Origin: Devosia riboflavina
Lineage (GTDB): Bacteria > Pseudomonadota > Alphaproteobacteria > Rhizobiales > Devosiaceae
Direction: 5' to 3'
Length of the DNA: 64,000 bases
NCBI RefSeq assembly: GCF_000743575.1
Contig: NZ_JQGC01000022.1
Coordinates: 1-64,000 of the forward strand
Part shown: positions 45,420 through 54,288 of the stretch, piece after piece
Numbering within the stretch: the first letter of the stretch is position 1
Layout: each line of letters begins with the position of its first letter
The notes under the pieces: generated by a model
What the model saw: the letters and a program-made list of their open reading frames with translations, nothing else
What the model was told of the DNA's origin: nothing
The model's database searches: none
Position numbers and translations under genes: made by a program

Positions 45420-46234
45420 CCGATCCCGTCCTCTCGATCCGCAATCTCAACATCGACTATATCGGCGCCGAAAAAGACTTCCATGCCGTCAAGGATGTCA
45501 GTTTCGACATCGCCCCCGGTGAATTCTTCGGCCTCGCCGGCGAGTCCGGTTGCGGCAAGTCGACCATCGCCTTCGCCGTCAGCCGTCTCCACCGTCCCCC
45601 TGCCCTGATCCGTAAGGGCAGCCAGATTCTCGTCGGCGGCCGCGACGTGCTCTCGCTCACCGACGACGAACTCCGCCGCTTCCGCTGGCGCGAAGTCGCC
45701 ATGGTGTTCCAGAGCGCCATGAACTCGCTCAATCCGGTGCTCACCATCGAGACACAGTTCTACGATGTCCTCAAGGCCCACACCCGCATCAGCCGCGCCG
45801 AGGCCCGTACCCGTGCCGCCGAACTCCTGAAACTCGTCGATATCTCGCCCGACCGCCTCTCGTCCTATCCGCACCAGTGCTCGGGCGGCATGCGCCAGCG
45901 CATCGTTATCGCCATATGCCTCGCGCTCAATCCAAAGCTGCTCATCATGGATGAGCCCACCACCGCCCTCGACGTGGTGGTGCAGCGCGAAATCCTGCAG
46001 CGCATCGACGTCTTGCGCAAAGAACTCGGCTTCTCCGTGCTCTTCATCACCCATGACCTCGGCCTCATGGTGCAAGTCAGCGACCGCATCGGCATCATGC
46101 TCGAAGGCGAGCTAGTGGAAGTCAACGACGCCCAGACCATCTACCGCACGCCCCAGCACGCCTACACAAAGCGCCTCTGGGCCTCGATGCCAAAACTTCA
46201 CGGTGAACAGATCCGCGAGGGAGCCCAGTCATGA
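45416..46234 (+). CDS. Oligopeptide-type ABC transporter ATPase (DppD-like)
   Basis: 272 residues with Walker A GESGCGKST, VFQSAMNSLNPVLTIE, signature [12 protein letters not shown] and Walker [21 protein letters not shown] overlaps on both sides tie it to the permease and the next ATPase. Paralogue of the gene at 21881; like it, it lacks the cysteine-rich DppD tail. Confidence 0.92.
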   Translation: MTDPVLSIRNLNIDYIGAEKDFHAVKDVSFDIAPGEFFGLAGESGCGKSTIAFAVSRLHRPPALIRKGSQILVGGRDVLSLTDDELRRFRWREVAMVFQSAMNSLNPVLTIETQFYDVLKAHTRISRAEARTRAAELLKLVDISPDRLSSYPHQCSGGMRQRIVIAICLALNPKLLIMDEPTTALDVVVQREILQRIDVLRKELGFSVLFITHDLGLMVQVSDRIGIMLEGELVEVNDAQTIYRTPQHAYTKRLWASMPKLHGEQIREGAQS

Positions 46235-47136
46235 GCGACGCCATCCTCGCCCTCGACAATGTCAGCAAAACCTTTGGCCGCGCCGACAACCCCGTCTATG
46301 CCGCCCGCTCCGTTTCGTTCGGCCTCCACGCCGGCCGCACTTTGGCGCTGGTCGGCGAATCCGGCTCCGGCAAGACCACCGCCGCCCGCCTCATCATGCG
46401 CGAATACACGCCCGACGAAGGCCAGCTCCTCTTCCGCGGCACTCCGCTCGGCAAGGCGAACGCCAAGGCATTGAAAGCCTATCGCGCCTCGGTGCAGATG
46501 GTGTTCCAGGACCCCTTCGCGGCCCTCAATCCCACCCACACCATCCGCTATCACCTCGAGCGGCCCCTGCGCCTCCATCAGCCCAAGCTGAACAGCAAAG
46601 AGCGCACTGCCGCCATCGAGGAACTGCTCACCCGCGTCAAACTCGACCCGGCATTGCTGATGCCAAAGTATCCGCATGAGCTTTCAGGCGGCCAGCGCCA
46701 GCGCATCAGCATCGCCCGCGCCCTCGCGGTTAATCCGCAGGTCATCGTCGCCGACGAGCCCACTTCGATGCTCGACGTTTCCGTCCGTCTTGGCGTTCTC
46801 AATCTGCTCAATGACATGAAGGCCCAACTGGGCCTGGCACTCCTCTACATCACCCACGACATCGCCACGGCGCGCTATGTCGCCGAGGACATCATGGTCA
46901 TGTATGCCGGCCAGATCGTCGAATGGGGAGACACCGAAAGCGTGCTGACCAATCCCCAGCACCCCTATACGCGGCTTCTTCTTTCGGCGGTCCCCGACCC
47001 CGATCGCCGCTTCTCGGACACGCGCTTCTCCGAAGAACTCAACCGCATTGAGTTCATCCGCCGCCAATCGGCCCTGCCGCAGCCCGAAACGCGGGAAGTC
47101 ACAAAAAACCATTTCATCCGGCCAATGCCGGAATAG
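46231..47136 (+). CDS. Oligopeptide-type ABC transporter ATPase (DppF-like)
   Basis: 301 residues with Walker A GESGSGKTT, VFQDPFAALNPTHTIRYHLE, signature LSGGQRQRISIARAL and Walker B VIVADEPTSMLDVS. Last gene of the importer operon and paralogue of the gene at 20947. Hairpin repeats follow. Confidence 0.92.
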   Translation: MSDAILALDNVSKTFGRADNPVYAARSVSFGLHAGRTLALVGESGSGKTTAARLIMREYTPDEGQLLFRGTPLGKANAKALKAYRASVQMVFQDPFAALNPTHTIRYHLERPLRLHQPKLNSKERTAAIEELLTRVKLDPALLMPKYPHELSGGQRQRISIARALAVNPQVIVADEPTSMLDVSVRLGVLNLLNDMKAQLGLALLYITHDIATARYVAEDIMVMYAGQIVEWGDTESVLTNPQHPYTRLLLSAVPDPDRRFSDTRFSEELNRIEFIRRQSALPQPETREVTKNHFIRPMPE

Positions 47137-47146
47137 AGCCAGAAAA

Positions 47147-47401
47147 CCCCACCCTCATTCCCTCCCCACAAGGGGGAGGGAGGCGCAAGCCTCAACCGTC
47201 ACGGCTCCTTCGTCTCCCTCCCCCTTGTGGGGAGAGATCAAGGGTGGGGTCGGCAAGCGCAGTTTCTCAGGCCACCCAAACGAAAATCCCCGCTCTCGCG
47301 GGGATCCATTGCTATCCCCTCCATCGTCACCACCGGGCTTGTCCCGGTGGTCCATGCGGAGGCGAGATGGATTGCCGGGACAAGCCCGGCAATGACGACG
47401 A
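47147..47401. repeat. Cluster of hairpin repeats between importer operon and metQ
   Basis: Arms CCCCACCCT (47147) and AGGGTGGGG (47241) enclose two opposed copies of a CTCCCCACAAGGGGGAG-like hairpin. ATCCCCGC-TCTC-GCGGGGAT follows near 47288, then two ACCGGG/CCCGGT-type hairpins up to 47401. A related element sits at 50140, on the other side of metQIN. No ORF is present. The structures can act as terminators for the convergent operons. Confidence 0.7.
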
Positions 47402-47408
47402 CGGATGC

Positions 47409-48194
47409 TTACCAGCTCGCCAGCACAGCGCCGTTAAACGTCGTTTCAACAAACGTGCGGATTTCATCCGAGTGGTACGCATCAACCAGCGCCTTCACCC
47501 ACGGCTGGTCCTTGTCTTCTGTGCGAACGGCAATCACGTTCACATACGGACCCTTCGGGCTTTCGCGCAGGATGGGGTCGTTGACCGGATCGAGGCCAGC
47601 CTGTTCGGCATAGTTGGTGTTGATCCCCGCAGCATCCACATCCGGCAGCACGCGCGGCAGCTGGGCAGCGTCGACTTCGAGAATCTCAAAATTCTTGGGA
47701 TTGCCGACGATATCAGCCACGCTCGCCGCGGTGCCAACGCCGTCCTTCAGATCAAGCAGGCCGTTGTCTTCGAGCAGCAGCAGCACGCGGCCGCCATTGG
47801 TCGGGTCGTTCGGAATACCGATCTTGGCGCCATCGGGCAGGTCGGCAATGTTCTCGTACTTGTCCGAGTAAATACCGATAGGGAAGTTCACGGTCGTCGC
47901 CACGGACTCGATGGCATAGCCACGATCCTTAACCTGATTGTCGAGATAGGGCTGGTGCTGGAACGAGTTGGCGTTGAGTTCGCCCGAAGCAAGCGCTTCG
48001 TTCGGAATGACATAGTCCGAGAATTCGAGGATTTCGAGATCGATGCCCTGCGCGGCGAGGATCGGCTTCACGGCTTCCAGAATCTGGGCGTGCGGGCCGG
48101 GCGTGGCGCCGATCTTGATGGTTTCGGCATAGGCCGGCGCCGCGATCAGCGAGAGGCCAAGGGCCACACCGGCAACAAGGGTCTTGAACGACAT
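47409..48194 (-). CDS. metQ: Methionine-type ABC transporter substrate-binding protein
   Basis: 261 residues, NlpA/MetQ family. The signal peptide ends in APAYA-ETIKIG and has no lipobox cysteine, so the protein should be soluble in the periplasm rather than a lipoprotein. KIGATPGPHAQILEAVKP, NSFQHQPYLDNQ and IPNDPTNGGRVLLLLEDNGLL are family hallmarks. It binds methionine in most relatives; other sulfur compounds are possible. Start at 48194 after AAAGGAT. It is the last gene of metNIQ. Confidence 0.9.
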   Translation of the reverse strand: MSFKTLVAGVALGLSLIAAPAYAETIKIGATPGPHAQILEAVKPILAAQGIDLEILEFSDYVIPNEALASGELNANSFQHQPYLDNQVKDRGYAIESVATTVNFPIGIYSDKYENIADLPDGAKIGIPNDPTNGGRVLLLLEDNGLLDLKDGVGTAASVADIVGNPKNFEILEVDAAQLPRVLPDVDAAGINTNYAEQAGLDPVNDPILRESPKGPYVNVIAVRTEDKDQPWVKALVDAYHSDEIRTFVETTFNGAVLASW

Positions 48195-48222
48195 GGGTAA
48201 AAATCCTTTCGAGGGAGGGGAG

Positions 48223-48897
48223 TTAATGGCGCGAGCGCTTGTCGAAGCGCCGCGCAAGGGAATCGCCAAGGCTCTGCACGCCCTGGACGAGAACGATCAG
48301 CACCAGCACCACGGCCAACATCACGTCGGGCATGAAGCGCTGATAACCGAAACGAATACCGAGATCGCCGAGACCGCCGCCGCCAACGGCACCCACCATG
48401 GCCGAATAGCCGATGAGGCTCACAACGGTCAGCGTAAGCGCCAGCGTGATCGCCGGCAGCGCCTCGGGCAGCAGCACCTTCTGCACGATCTGCAAGGGGC
48501 TCGCGCCCATCGATCGCGCCGCTTCGATCAGCCCCTGATCGACGCCACGAATGGCCGCCTCGATCACACGGGCAATGAAGGGCGCCGCCGCAATGGTCAG
48601 CGGCACGATGGCCGCGCTGGTGCCGATAGAGGTGCCTGCGATCAACCGCGTCAGCGGAATGATTGCGACGACGAGAATGATGAACGGCGTCGAGCGCGCC
48701 GCATTGACGATGAGCCCAAGCACGGCGTTCACGGCCGGCGCCGCAAACAGTTCACCGCGCTGGCTGGTCGCCAGGAACACGCCGAGCGGCAGGCCGATCA
48801 GCGTGCCGATGACCCCGGCAATACCGACCATGTAGAGTGTCTGCACGAAGGAATCGACGAGCAGTTTCAGGATTTGGGGCGAGAAAACCTCAGGCAT
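48223..48897 (-). CDS. metI: Methionine-type ABC transporter permease
   Basis: 224 residues with five membrane segments and the coupling motif [44 protein letters not shown] near the end is typical of MetI. It overlaps metN by eight bases. Confidence 0.92.
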   Translation of the reverse strand: MPEVFSPQILKLLVDSFVQTLYMVGIAGVIGTLIGLPLGVFLATSQRGELFAAPAVNAVLGLIVNAARSTPFIILVVAIIPLTRLIAGTSIGTSAAIVPLTIAAAPFIARVIEAAIRGVDQGLIEAARSMGASPLQIVQKVLLPEALPAITLALTLTVVSLIGYSAMVGAVGGGGLGDLGIRFGYQRFMPDVMLAVVLVLIVLVQGVQSLGDSLARRFDKRSRH

Positions 48898-49966
48898 AGC
48901 CGAGCACCTCCGTTTCGAGACCCAGTTCCTTGGAGGTCTCCAAAAGGGCGGGCAATTTGGCCACGTCAGGCAGGCTCACCACCAGCGTGCCGAAGGGCCG
49001 GCCGGAGATGTGGTCCACCTTGGCCTGCACAATGCCGAGATCGACATCGAGTTTTCGCGTCAGCACGGAAAGCCACGGTTGCGCCGCGCCCTCCCCCTTG
49101 AACACAAGCTGCACCAGCGCTTCCTTGCCAGCCGATGGCGTAGCGCTGAGGCGCGTCGCCAGATGCTCGGGCAGTCGTGTGCCCGTAATGCTGGAAACGA
49201 AATTCCGCGTCGTCGCATGCTGCGGCCCGGTGAAGACGTCATAGGTCGCGCCCTCTTCAACGATCCGCCCCTCATCGATGACGGCAACCCGATCGGCCAC
49301 GCCCTTGATCACCGACATTTCGTGGGTGATCAGCAGCACGGTCACATCAAGCTCCGCATTGACCTGCTTGAGCAGCGCCAGAATCTGTTCGGTGGTTTCC
49401 GGATCGAGCGCCGAGGTCGCCTCGTCCGACAGCAGCACCTTTGGATTGGTCGCCAGCGCGCGGGCAATGCCAACGCGCTGCTTCTGCCCGCCCGAAAGTT
49501 CAGCGGGATAGCGATCGACCTTGTCCGACAAGCCGACGAGATCGAGCAGCGGCAAGACGCGCTTGCGGATTTCCGCCTTGGACACGCCTGCGATTTCCAG
49601 CGGCAGCGCCACATTGCCAAAGGCCGTGCGCCGCGCCAGAAGGTTAAAATGCTGGAAAATCATGCCGATAGAGCGACGTTCCTGACGCAGCGCGCGTTCT
49701 TCCAGCGCCGAAATCTCGACGCCATCGACCCGAACCGAGCCGGAACTGGGCAGTTCCAGCCCATTCACCAGCCGGATCAGTGTCGATTTTCCCGCCCCCG
49801 AACGGCCGATAACGCCAAGAATGGCGCCCCTCGGCACATCGAGATTGATTTCGTGAAGTGCAGTAACGGGCGCATTGGCACCGCGTGCCGCAAAGGTCTT
49901 TTCGACCCCGCGCAGTTGGATAATGGCCTCATCAGAAGCCGCGCCGCTGGAGATGTGTTCGGTCAA
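48890..49966 (-). CDS. metN: Methionine-type ABC transporter ATPase with NIL domain
   Basis: 358 residues. ATPase domain with Walker [10 protein letters not shown], signature [15 protein letters not shown] and Walker [14 protein letters not shown], followed by a C-terminal NIL regulatory domain (about 270-355) which in E. coli MetN binds methionine and inhibits transport. The only usable start in frame is TTG at 49966; no ATG precedes the conserved [11 protein letters not shown]. The operon order metN-metI-metQ is normal. No SAM riboswitch could be recognised upstream. Confidence 0.9.
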   Translation of the reverse strand: MTEHISSGAASDEAIIQLRGVEKTFAARGANAPVTALHEINLDVPRGAILGVIGRSGAGKSTLIRLVNGLELPSSGSVRVDGVEISALEERALRQERRSIGMIFQHFNLLARRTAFGNVALPLEIAGVSKAEIRKRVLPLLDLVGLSDKVDRYPAELSGGQKQRVGIARALATNPKVLLSDEATSALDPETTEQILALLKQVNAELDVTVLLITHEMSVIKGVADRVAVIDEGRIVEEGATYDVFTGPQHATTRNFVSSITGTRLPEHLATRLSATPSAGKEALVQLVFKGEGAAQPWLSVLTRKLDVDLGIVQAKVDHISGRPFGTLVVSLPDVAKLPALLETSKELGLETEVLGYA

Positions 49967-50139
49967 TTTCAGTCCGCTAAATGACGACGGAATTAGTCGG
50001 CATTTACACCAAAAAAGTCGAGGGAGACACTTCCAAACAATGGACGAATTCCGGGTTTTTCGTCCACCGGTTCCGGCTTGAGCGCAAAATCTGGTTTTTC
50101 GTGGGCGGAGTGCGGGAGCCCCAACATCTGCTTGTAGAC

Positions 50140-50190
50140 ACCCCCACCCTTAATCCCTCCCCACAAAGGGGAGGGATTAAGGGTGGGGGT
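50140..50190. repeat. Long perfect hairpin repeat
   Basis: A perfect 23-base-pair stem (50140-50162 with 50168-50190) with loop ACAAA. Its arm (ACCCCCACCCTTAATCCC...) is related to the repeats at 47147. It lies between the end of the NmrA-like gene and the metN promoter region and could stop transcription from both sides. Confidence 0.75.
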
Positions 50191-50210
50191 ATCGGCGCGC
50201 ACCACCCCTA

Positions 50211-51056
50211 TCAGCCCACTCCCAACTCCTCCGCCAAATACGCCTCCACGCTCCGCGGCTTCCGCCCCAGCACGCGCTCCACCGTATCGGTCAGCCCAGC
50301 CGCACCACCCTGTGCAATCACCACAAAAAACTGCTTCACCACCTGCGCTTCAAAACCTTCAACACCTGGCGGCAACCCCGCCACCGCCGAAGACACGCCT
50401 ACCGGCTTCCCCGTGATCCGCGTCGCAAGACCCGCAATATCGGGAATGGACAGCGAATCCGGCCCCGTGATCACCAGCGGACCTGCGGCCACCTTCGGCG
50501 CCAGAAGCTGGCTGATCGCCACATCAGCAATATCCCTGATATCGACATAGCCAACCCTGGCCCCATGCCGCGCCGCTATGGCCTCGCCCCGTTTGATCTG
50601 CCCCGCCACCGCCGCGAGCGACACCTGCAACCAGGCATTAGGCCGCACCGCCACATAGTCGAGCCCCGACTGCGCCAGATGATCTTCCACCCTCTTATGC
50701 GCGTCGCCAGAGAACGACGTCCCGACCGTCCAGTCCGACCCAGAAATTTTCACAATCCACGTCACGCCTGCTGCCTTGGCCGCATCGACCAAAGCAATCT
50801 GGTCCTCAGCCAACCGCTCGCTGATCGGCGAGAGCAGCAGCACCCTGCTCACCCCCTCCAGCACCGCCGGCAGCGAAGCAGGTACGGAGAAATCGCCCTC
50901 GGCTATTTGAACCTTGTCGCCATAAAGCTCCCGCGCGGTTTCCGGCCGCCGTGTCAGCACACGAACCCGATGTCCGCCAGCGATCAGCTTGGGCGTCAGC
51001 ACGCGTCCCAGCTTGCCGGTTGCCCCGGTGATCAGAAACAGTTCGGAAGCTGCCAT
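50211..51056 (-). CDS. NmrA-like NAD(P)-binding protein (atypical SDR)
   Basis: 281 residues. The N-terminal Rossmann motif ITGATGKLGRVL (GxTGxxG) and RVRVLTRRPE bind NAD(P); the body matches NmrA/QOR-type atypical short-chain dehydrogenases, which act as redox sensors or reductases. It overlaps the DszC-like gene by one base (TGATG), so the two are co-expressed. A role in supplying reductant or processing an oxidised product is possible but not shown by sequence. Confidence 0.82.
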   Translation of the reverse strand: MAASELFLITGATGKLGRVLTPKLIAGGHRVRVLTRRPETARELYGDKVQIAEGDFSVPASLPAVLEGVSRVLLLSPISERLAEDQIALVDAAKAAGVTWIVKISGSDWTVGTSFSGDAHKRVEDHLAQSGLDYVAVRPNAWLQVSLAAVAGQIKRGEAIAARHGARVGYVDIRDIADVAISQLLAPKVAAGPLVITGPDSLSIPDIAGLATRITGKPVGVSSAVAGLPPGVEGFEAQVVKQFFVVIAQGGAAGLTDTVERVLGRKPRSVEAYLAEELGVG

Positions 51057-52288
51057 CAGAACACCTTCCCCTCTTTGAGATGAGTGGTGGTGCCATTGAG
51101 AATGTAGTCACCGACAATGCGCGACTTGTGCAGCAGCGGATTGTGGTTGAGCACCGTCCGGATGTTTCGCCAGTGGCGGTCGAAATTGTACTTTCGCGAA
51201 GTCGCCGAACCGCCGCCAAGCTCAAACATGCGTTCGGCCGTACGCGGTCCCAACTGACCAATCACCAATTGCGCTTTCGCCGTTACCAGTGTGCTAGCAA
51301 TAAGGGACGTTTCGATAGCGTCAGCGTCACCAGATGCGAACGTATCCGCGGTATGTTGCAGCGCTCGCGCGCCCTCGGCGATGAGCGCATCAATCGCCAG
51401 CGAATTTGCTGCGATTTCGCCGATAACCTGTTGAACGAAATGATCTTCCCGCGCCGTCGCCGCCGGGCTATGCGCCGCCGACCGCGCCTGCTTGCGCACA
51501 TAGTCGATCCCGTCGCTCAAAACGTTCCGCACCGCCCCCGCCGCACTCGCCGCCAGATGCAATTGTCGCAATGTCGAGCAGTGCCGACCGACCTGATTTT
51601 CGAGGCTCCGGCGCGCAAATTCGTGCTCAAAAACCTCAACATTATCAAGCACTACGCCGCCGCTCGCGGTCAGCTTCTGCCCCATGCCGTCCCAATCGTC
51701 GAGGATGTTTATCCCCTCCCGATCGACCGGCAGCAGCACGCCAACCGTCTCACCGGCCTCATTGACCGCACTGAACGAAGCATAGTCGGCATAGGCCGTT
51801 CCGGTCGCATACCACTTTCGCCCATTAAGCCGCCAAGTGCTTCCGACCTTTACGATTTTCGTCGTCACCTCACCCGGCCGCGCTGTGCCCTGCTCGGTAT
51901 GCGCCCCACCAAACAGCTTCCCCTCCAGCACCCGCTCGATAGCCCCTACATCGCGCTGGTCGGCACCGCTGAGCACCAGGTTCTCGACATAGTTGAAATG
52001 CGACCTAAGTGCATGAGCCACATTGGAATCTGCCGATCCCAAAGCTGCAATCAGCTCGATGTAATCCGGCACCGAACCACCCGGCCCACCCAATTCCACC
52101 GGCACCCGCAAAGCGCCAAGCCCGGATTCCCGAAACAGGCGAAACGCCTCGAACGGCAGTTCGCGGTTCAGGTCCCGCTCCGCCGCACCCTTGGCGATTT
52201 CGGCGACGAGGCCGGGAATTCGCCCAAGCAATTCGTCCCGGCTGGGGCCGCTTTGGGTCGGCGAAAGTTTCTGAACGGCAGCGGTCAT
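51056..52288 (-). CDS. DszC/SfnB-like flavin-dependent monooxygenase
   Basis: 410 residues with the acyl-CoA dehydrogenase fold: helical N-domain (about 20-130, with VPVELGGPGGS), beta middle domain (NGRKWYATGTAYADY) and C-terminal bundle. The end FDRHWRNIRTVLNHNPLLHKSRIVGDYIL (cited as RHWRNIRTVLNHNPLLHK) is typical of DszC/SfnB-type monooxygenases, where the last His takes part in FMNH2/O2 chemistry, rather than of true acyl-CoA dehydrogenases. These enzymes oxidise sulfur in dibenzothiophene or dimethyl sulfone, or related C-S compounds. Start ATG at 52288; a TTG at 52312 falls in a terminator. Two-gene operon with the NmrA-like gene. Confidence 0.82.
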   Translation of the reverse strand: MTAAVQKLSPTQSGPSRDELLGRIPGLVAEIAKGAAERDLNRELPFEAFRLFRESGLGALRVPVELGGPGGSVPDYIELIAALGSADSNVAHALRSHFNYVENLVLSGADQRDVGAIERVLEGKLFGGAHTEQGTARPGEVTTKIVKVGSTWRLNGRKWYATGTAYADYASFSAVNEAGETVGVLLPVDREGINILDDWDGMGQKLTASGGVVLDNVEVFEHEFARRSLENQVGRHCSTLRQLHLAASAAGAVRNVLSDGIDYVRKQARSAAHSPAATAREDHFVQQVIGEIAANSLAIDALIAEGARALQHTADTFASGDADAIETSLIASTLVTAKAQLVIGQLGPRTAERMFELGGGSATSRKYNFDRHWRNIRTVLNHNPLLHKSRIVGDYILNGTTTHLKEGKVF

Positions 52289-52303
52289 CGGCAGGCCCTT
52301 CTG

Positions 52304-52342
52304 CAAAAACAATAGGCCTGCCGGACACTTATCCGGCAGGCC
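52304..52342 (-). terminator. Intrinsic terminator of the binding-protein gene
   Basis: On the minus strand a perfect 11-base-pair stem (GGCCTGCCGGA and its complement, loop of six) is followed by TATTGTTTTT. It starts seven bases after the stop codon at 52349 and separates the binding-protein gene from the DszC-like gene. Confidence 0.85.
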
Positions 52343-52348
52343 AGGAGA

Positions 52349-53971
52349 CTAGGAAGCGAGATAGATATCTGCGCCGTTCGTCCAAAGGTGCTCGGCACCA
52401 AGTTTGAGGTTCTGCACGCGCTTGTCGGAAATGGTGATCGAGGCGGGCGTGACGATGTCGAGCGTCGGCAGATCTTCGACCACGATGCGCTGGAAATCAT
52501 TGAACAGTTGCAGGCGCTTGGCAGGATCAATCTCGACAGCCGCCGTTTCAAGCAGACGATCGACTTCCGGATTTTCGTACTTGGAGCCGTTGGAGAACGG
52601 CAGGCCGACCTTGAAATTCTTGGACCAATAGAGACGCTGGATACCAACGGTCGGGTCGTAGAGATTGCTCATGCCTTCGATGGCGATATCGAAGTCGCGA
52701 TCGGTAAAAATGCGCTTCACGAAGGTCGCAAAATCCTGCGTGCGCAGCTCGACCTGGATGCCGACCTTGGCGAGGGCCTGGACGAAATATTCGCCGGTCT
52801 GCTTCGGTGGGCCTGAGGGCTGGGTCGGATCGACGAAGAGCTTGAAGCGGAAACCATCGGCGCCGCGCGGATAGCCGGCCTCGTCGAGCAGCGCTTCGGC
52901 CTTGGCAGGATCGAACTCGTATTTCGGCACATCGGGATTGTAGAAGCGCGCGAGATCCGGGCTCACCGGGCCGTCGAGACGAGTGGCGTAGCCGAGATAG
53001 ATGGTGTTGACGATGAAATCCTTGTCGATCGCATGCGCGATGGCATGGCGGACCTTCACATCGGCGAGGTAGGGGTTTTCGAGGTTGAATTCGGCGCGCG
53101 CGATGCTCGGCGAATAAGGCGCCGGACGCGTATCGACGACGAGGTTCGGATTGGCCTTGAGGCGCTCGATATCGGTGAGCGGTACATTGGCGACCGAAAC
53201 CTGCACTTCGCCCGATTCAATGGCGGCAACGGCCGCGGCGGGATCGACGATGAAGCGAATGATGAGCTGGTCGAGATACGGCTTGCCTTCACCCCAGTAG
53301 TTTTCGTTCTTCTTGAGGATGACGTGGCTGCCGCGCACCCATTCGACGAAAGTGAAGGGGCCTGTGCCGACCGGCGCGAAATTGTGCGGGTTTTCAGGGA
53401 TGTTCGTGCCCTCGTAGAGGTGCTTTGGCACGATCGGCGCTTCGAAGCTGGCGAAGGCCGTCAGCAGGAAGGGCGCGGGTTTGGAGAGGATCAGTTCGAC
53501 CTCATGCGGGCCGAGCACGTTGACTGCCTCAACCGAGGCAAAGGTGGCGCGCCCGCGCGGATGGTGTTCCTTGAGGGCAAGGATGGAGAAGGCAACGTCG
53601 TCAGCCGTGAAGTCCGTGCCGTCGTGCCACTTCACGCCCTCGCGCAGCTTGAAGGCATAGCGGAGACCATCTTCGGCGACTTCCCACGAGGTGGCGAGCA
53701 ACGGCTGCGGCTCAAAATTCTCGTCATAGGTGAGGAGGCCCTCATTGGTCTTGCCGCTGACGTAGTACGCGGCGCCGGCGGTGTGCGCGATGAGCACAAG
53801 CACCGGCGGTTCCGTGCCGATATTGATCGCTACGCTTCCACCCGGCGTCGGGGTGGCGCTCTGGGCGAAGGCGAAGCCCGGCAGGGTCGAAATCACCGCG
53901 AGGGCGGCTGTGGAAAGCAGGAAGGCGCGGCGCGTTGGGGCGAGCACGCCACGAGATTTGGAAGTCGTCAT
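52349..53971 (-). CDS. ABC transporter substrate-binding protein, SBP_bac_5 family
   Basis: 540 residues. The N-terminus has a twin-arginine-like signal, APTRRAFLLSTAALAV, cleaved near AFAQS, so export is probably by Tat. The mature part has LREGVKWHDGTDFTADDVAFS and FAPVGTGPFTFVEW, hallmarks of peptide/nickel/opine binding proteins. It is flanked by terminators on both sides (52304 and 54244) and so is expressed on its own, from a promoter region holding TTTAT-N5-CTAGTT (54048). The permease and ATPase genes of this importer lie upstream at 55419-59094. Confidence 0.9.
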   Translation of the reverse strand: MTTSKSRGVLAPTRRAFLLSTAALAVISTLPGFAFAQSATPTPGGSVAINIGTEPPVLVLIAHTAGAAYYVSGKTNEGLLTYDENFEPQPLLATSWEVAEDGLRYAFKLREGVKWHDGTDFTADDVAFSILALKEHHPRGRATFASVEAVNVLGPHEVELILSKPAPFLLTAFASFEAPIVPKHLYEGTNIPENPHNFAPVGTGPFTFVEWVRGSHVILKKNENYWGEGKPYLDQLIIRFIVDPAAAVAAIESGEVQVSVANVPLTDIERLKANPNLVVDTRPAPYSPSIARAEFNLENPYLADVKVRHAIAHAIDKDFIVNTIYLGYATRLDGPVSPDLARFYNPDVPKYEFDPAKAEALLDEAGYPRGADGFRFKLFVDPTQPSGPPKQTGEYFVQALAKVGIQVELRTQDFATFVKRIFTDRDFDIAIEGMSNLYDPTVGIQRLYWSKNFKVGLPFSNGSKYENPEVDRLLETAAVEIDPAKRLQLFNDFQRIVVEDLPTLDIVTPASITISDKRVQNLKLGAEHLWTNGADIYLAS

Positions 53972-54047
53972 TTTTGGTCCTGTCCGTTGCGTGCCGCTCT
54001 ATGAGCGACGTGGAAACTGGTCCCCAATCAGCGCGGGGCAGGATGAC

Positions 54048-54070
54048 TTTATAATGTCTAGTTATTTTAT
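54048..54070. promoter_or_regulatory. Candidate shared operator TTTAT-N5-CTAGTT, copy 1
   Basis: TTTATAATGTCTAGTTATTTT begins here (last bases AT). TTTAT, five bases, CTAGTT, then TTTAT occurs 77-99 bases before the binding-protein start. The same pattern with identical first spacing is at 59185, in the divergent centre of the cluster. Confidence 0.4.
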
Positions 54071-54243
54071 CGAGATAATGGATTACGAACTAAGGCGATG
54101 GGTGGAAAAACCCTCAGCGCCGCTCTTCGTCGAGAAAGAAAAATTTCGCGCGTGAGTTTGAGGCTGGGCCGATCGGCGGGGTGATCGGCGAAGAAATCAA
54201 AAGAATTGCAGAAGAAAATGCTTCTGTGCTCGTTCAAACAAGG

Positions 54244-54265
54244 AGGGCCGGCAAGCGCCGGCCCT
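54244..54265 (-). terminator. Intrinsic terminator of the aldo/keto reductase gene
   Basis: Perfect nine-base-pair stem AGGGCCGGC/GCCGGCCCT with a four-base loop; on the minus strand it is followed by CCTTGTTT. It lies 24 bases after the stop codon at 54289. Confidence 0.7.
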
Positions 54266-54288
54266 TCTGCAATTCTGGCAGATAGCGC

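Larger units (their letters stand above)
53972..54288. other. Intergenic region upstream of the binding-protein gene
   Basis: 317 bases. It contains the AT-rich promoter patch around 54045-54085, with the motif shared with 59185, and at its right end the terminator of the aldo/keto reductase gene. A 25-codon frame at 54079 has no support. Confidence 0.55.

Noticed and set aside
47409..48194. MetQ as a lipoprotein
   Set aside because: The signal peptide ends AYA-ETI with no cysteine after the cleavage site, so lipid attachment is not supported.
51056..52288. Acyl-CoA dehydrogenase of fatty acid oxidation
   Set aside because: The C-terminal RHWRNIRT...HNP pattern and the gene context fit DszC/SfnB-type monooxygenases; no other beta-oxidation gene is nearby.
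54079..54156. 25-codon frame starting ATGGATTACGAA in the gap before the binding-protein gene
   Set aside because: No ribosome binding site, no recognisable pattern, and it lies in the promoter region of the opposite gene.
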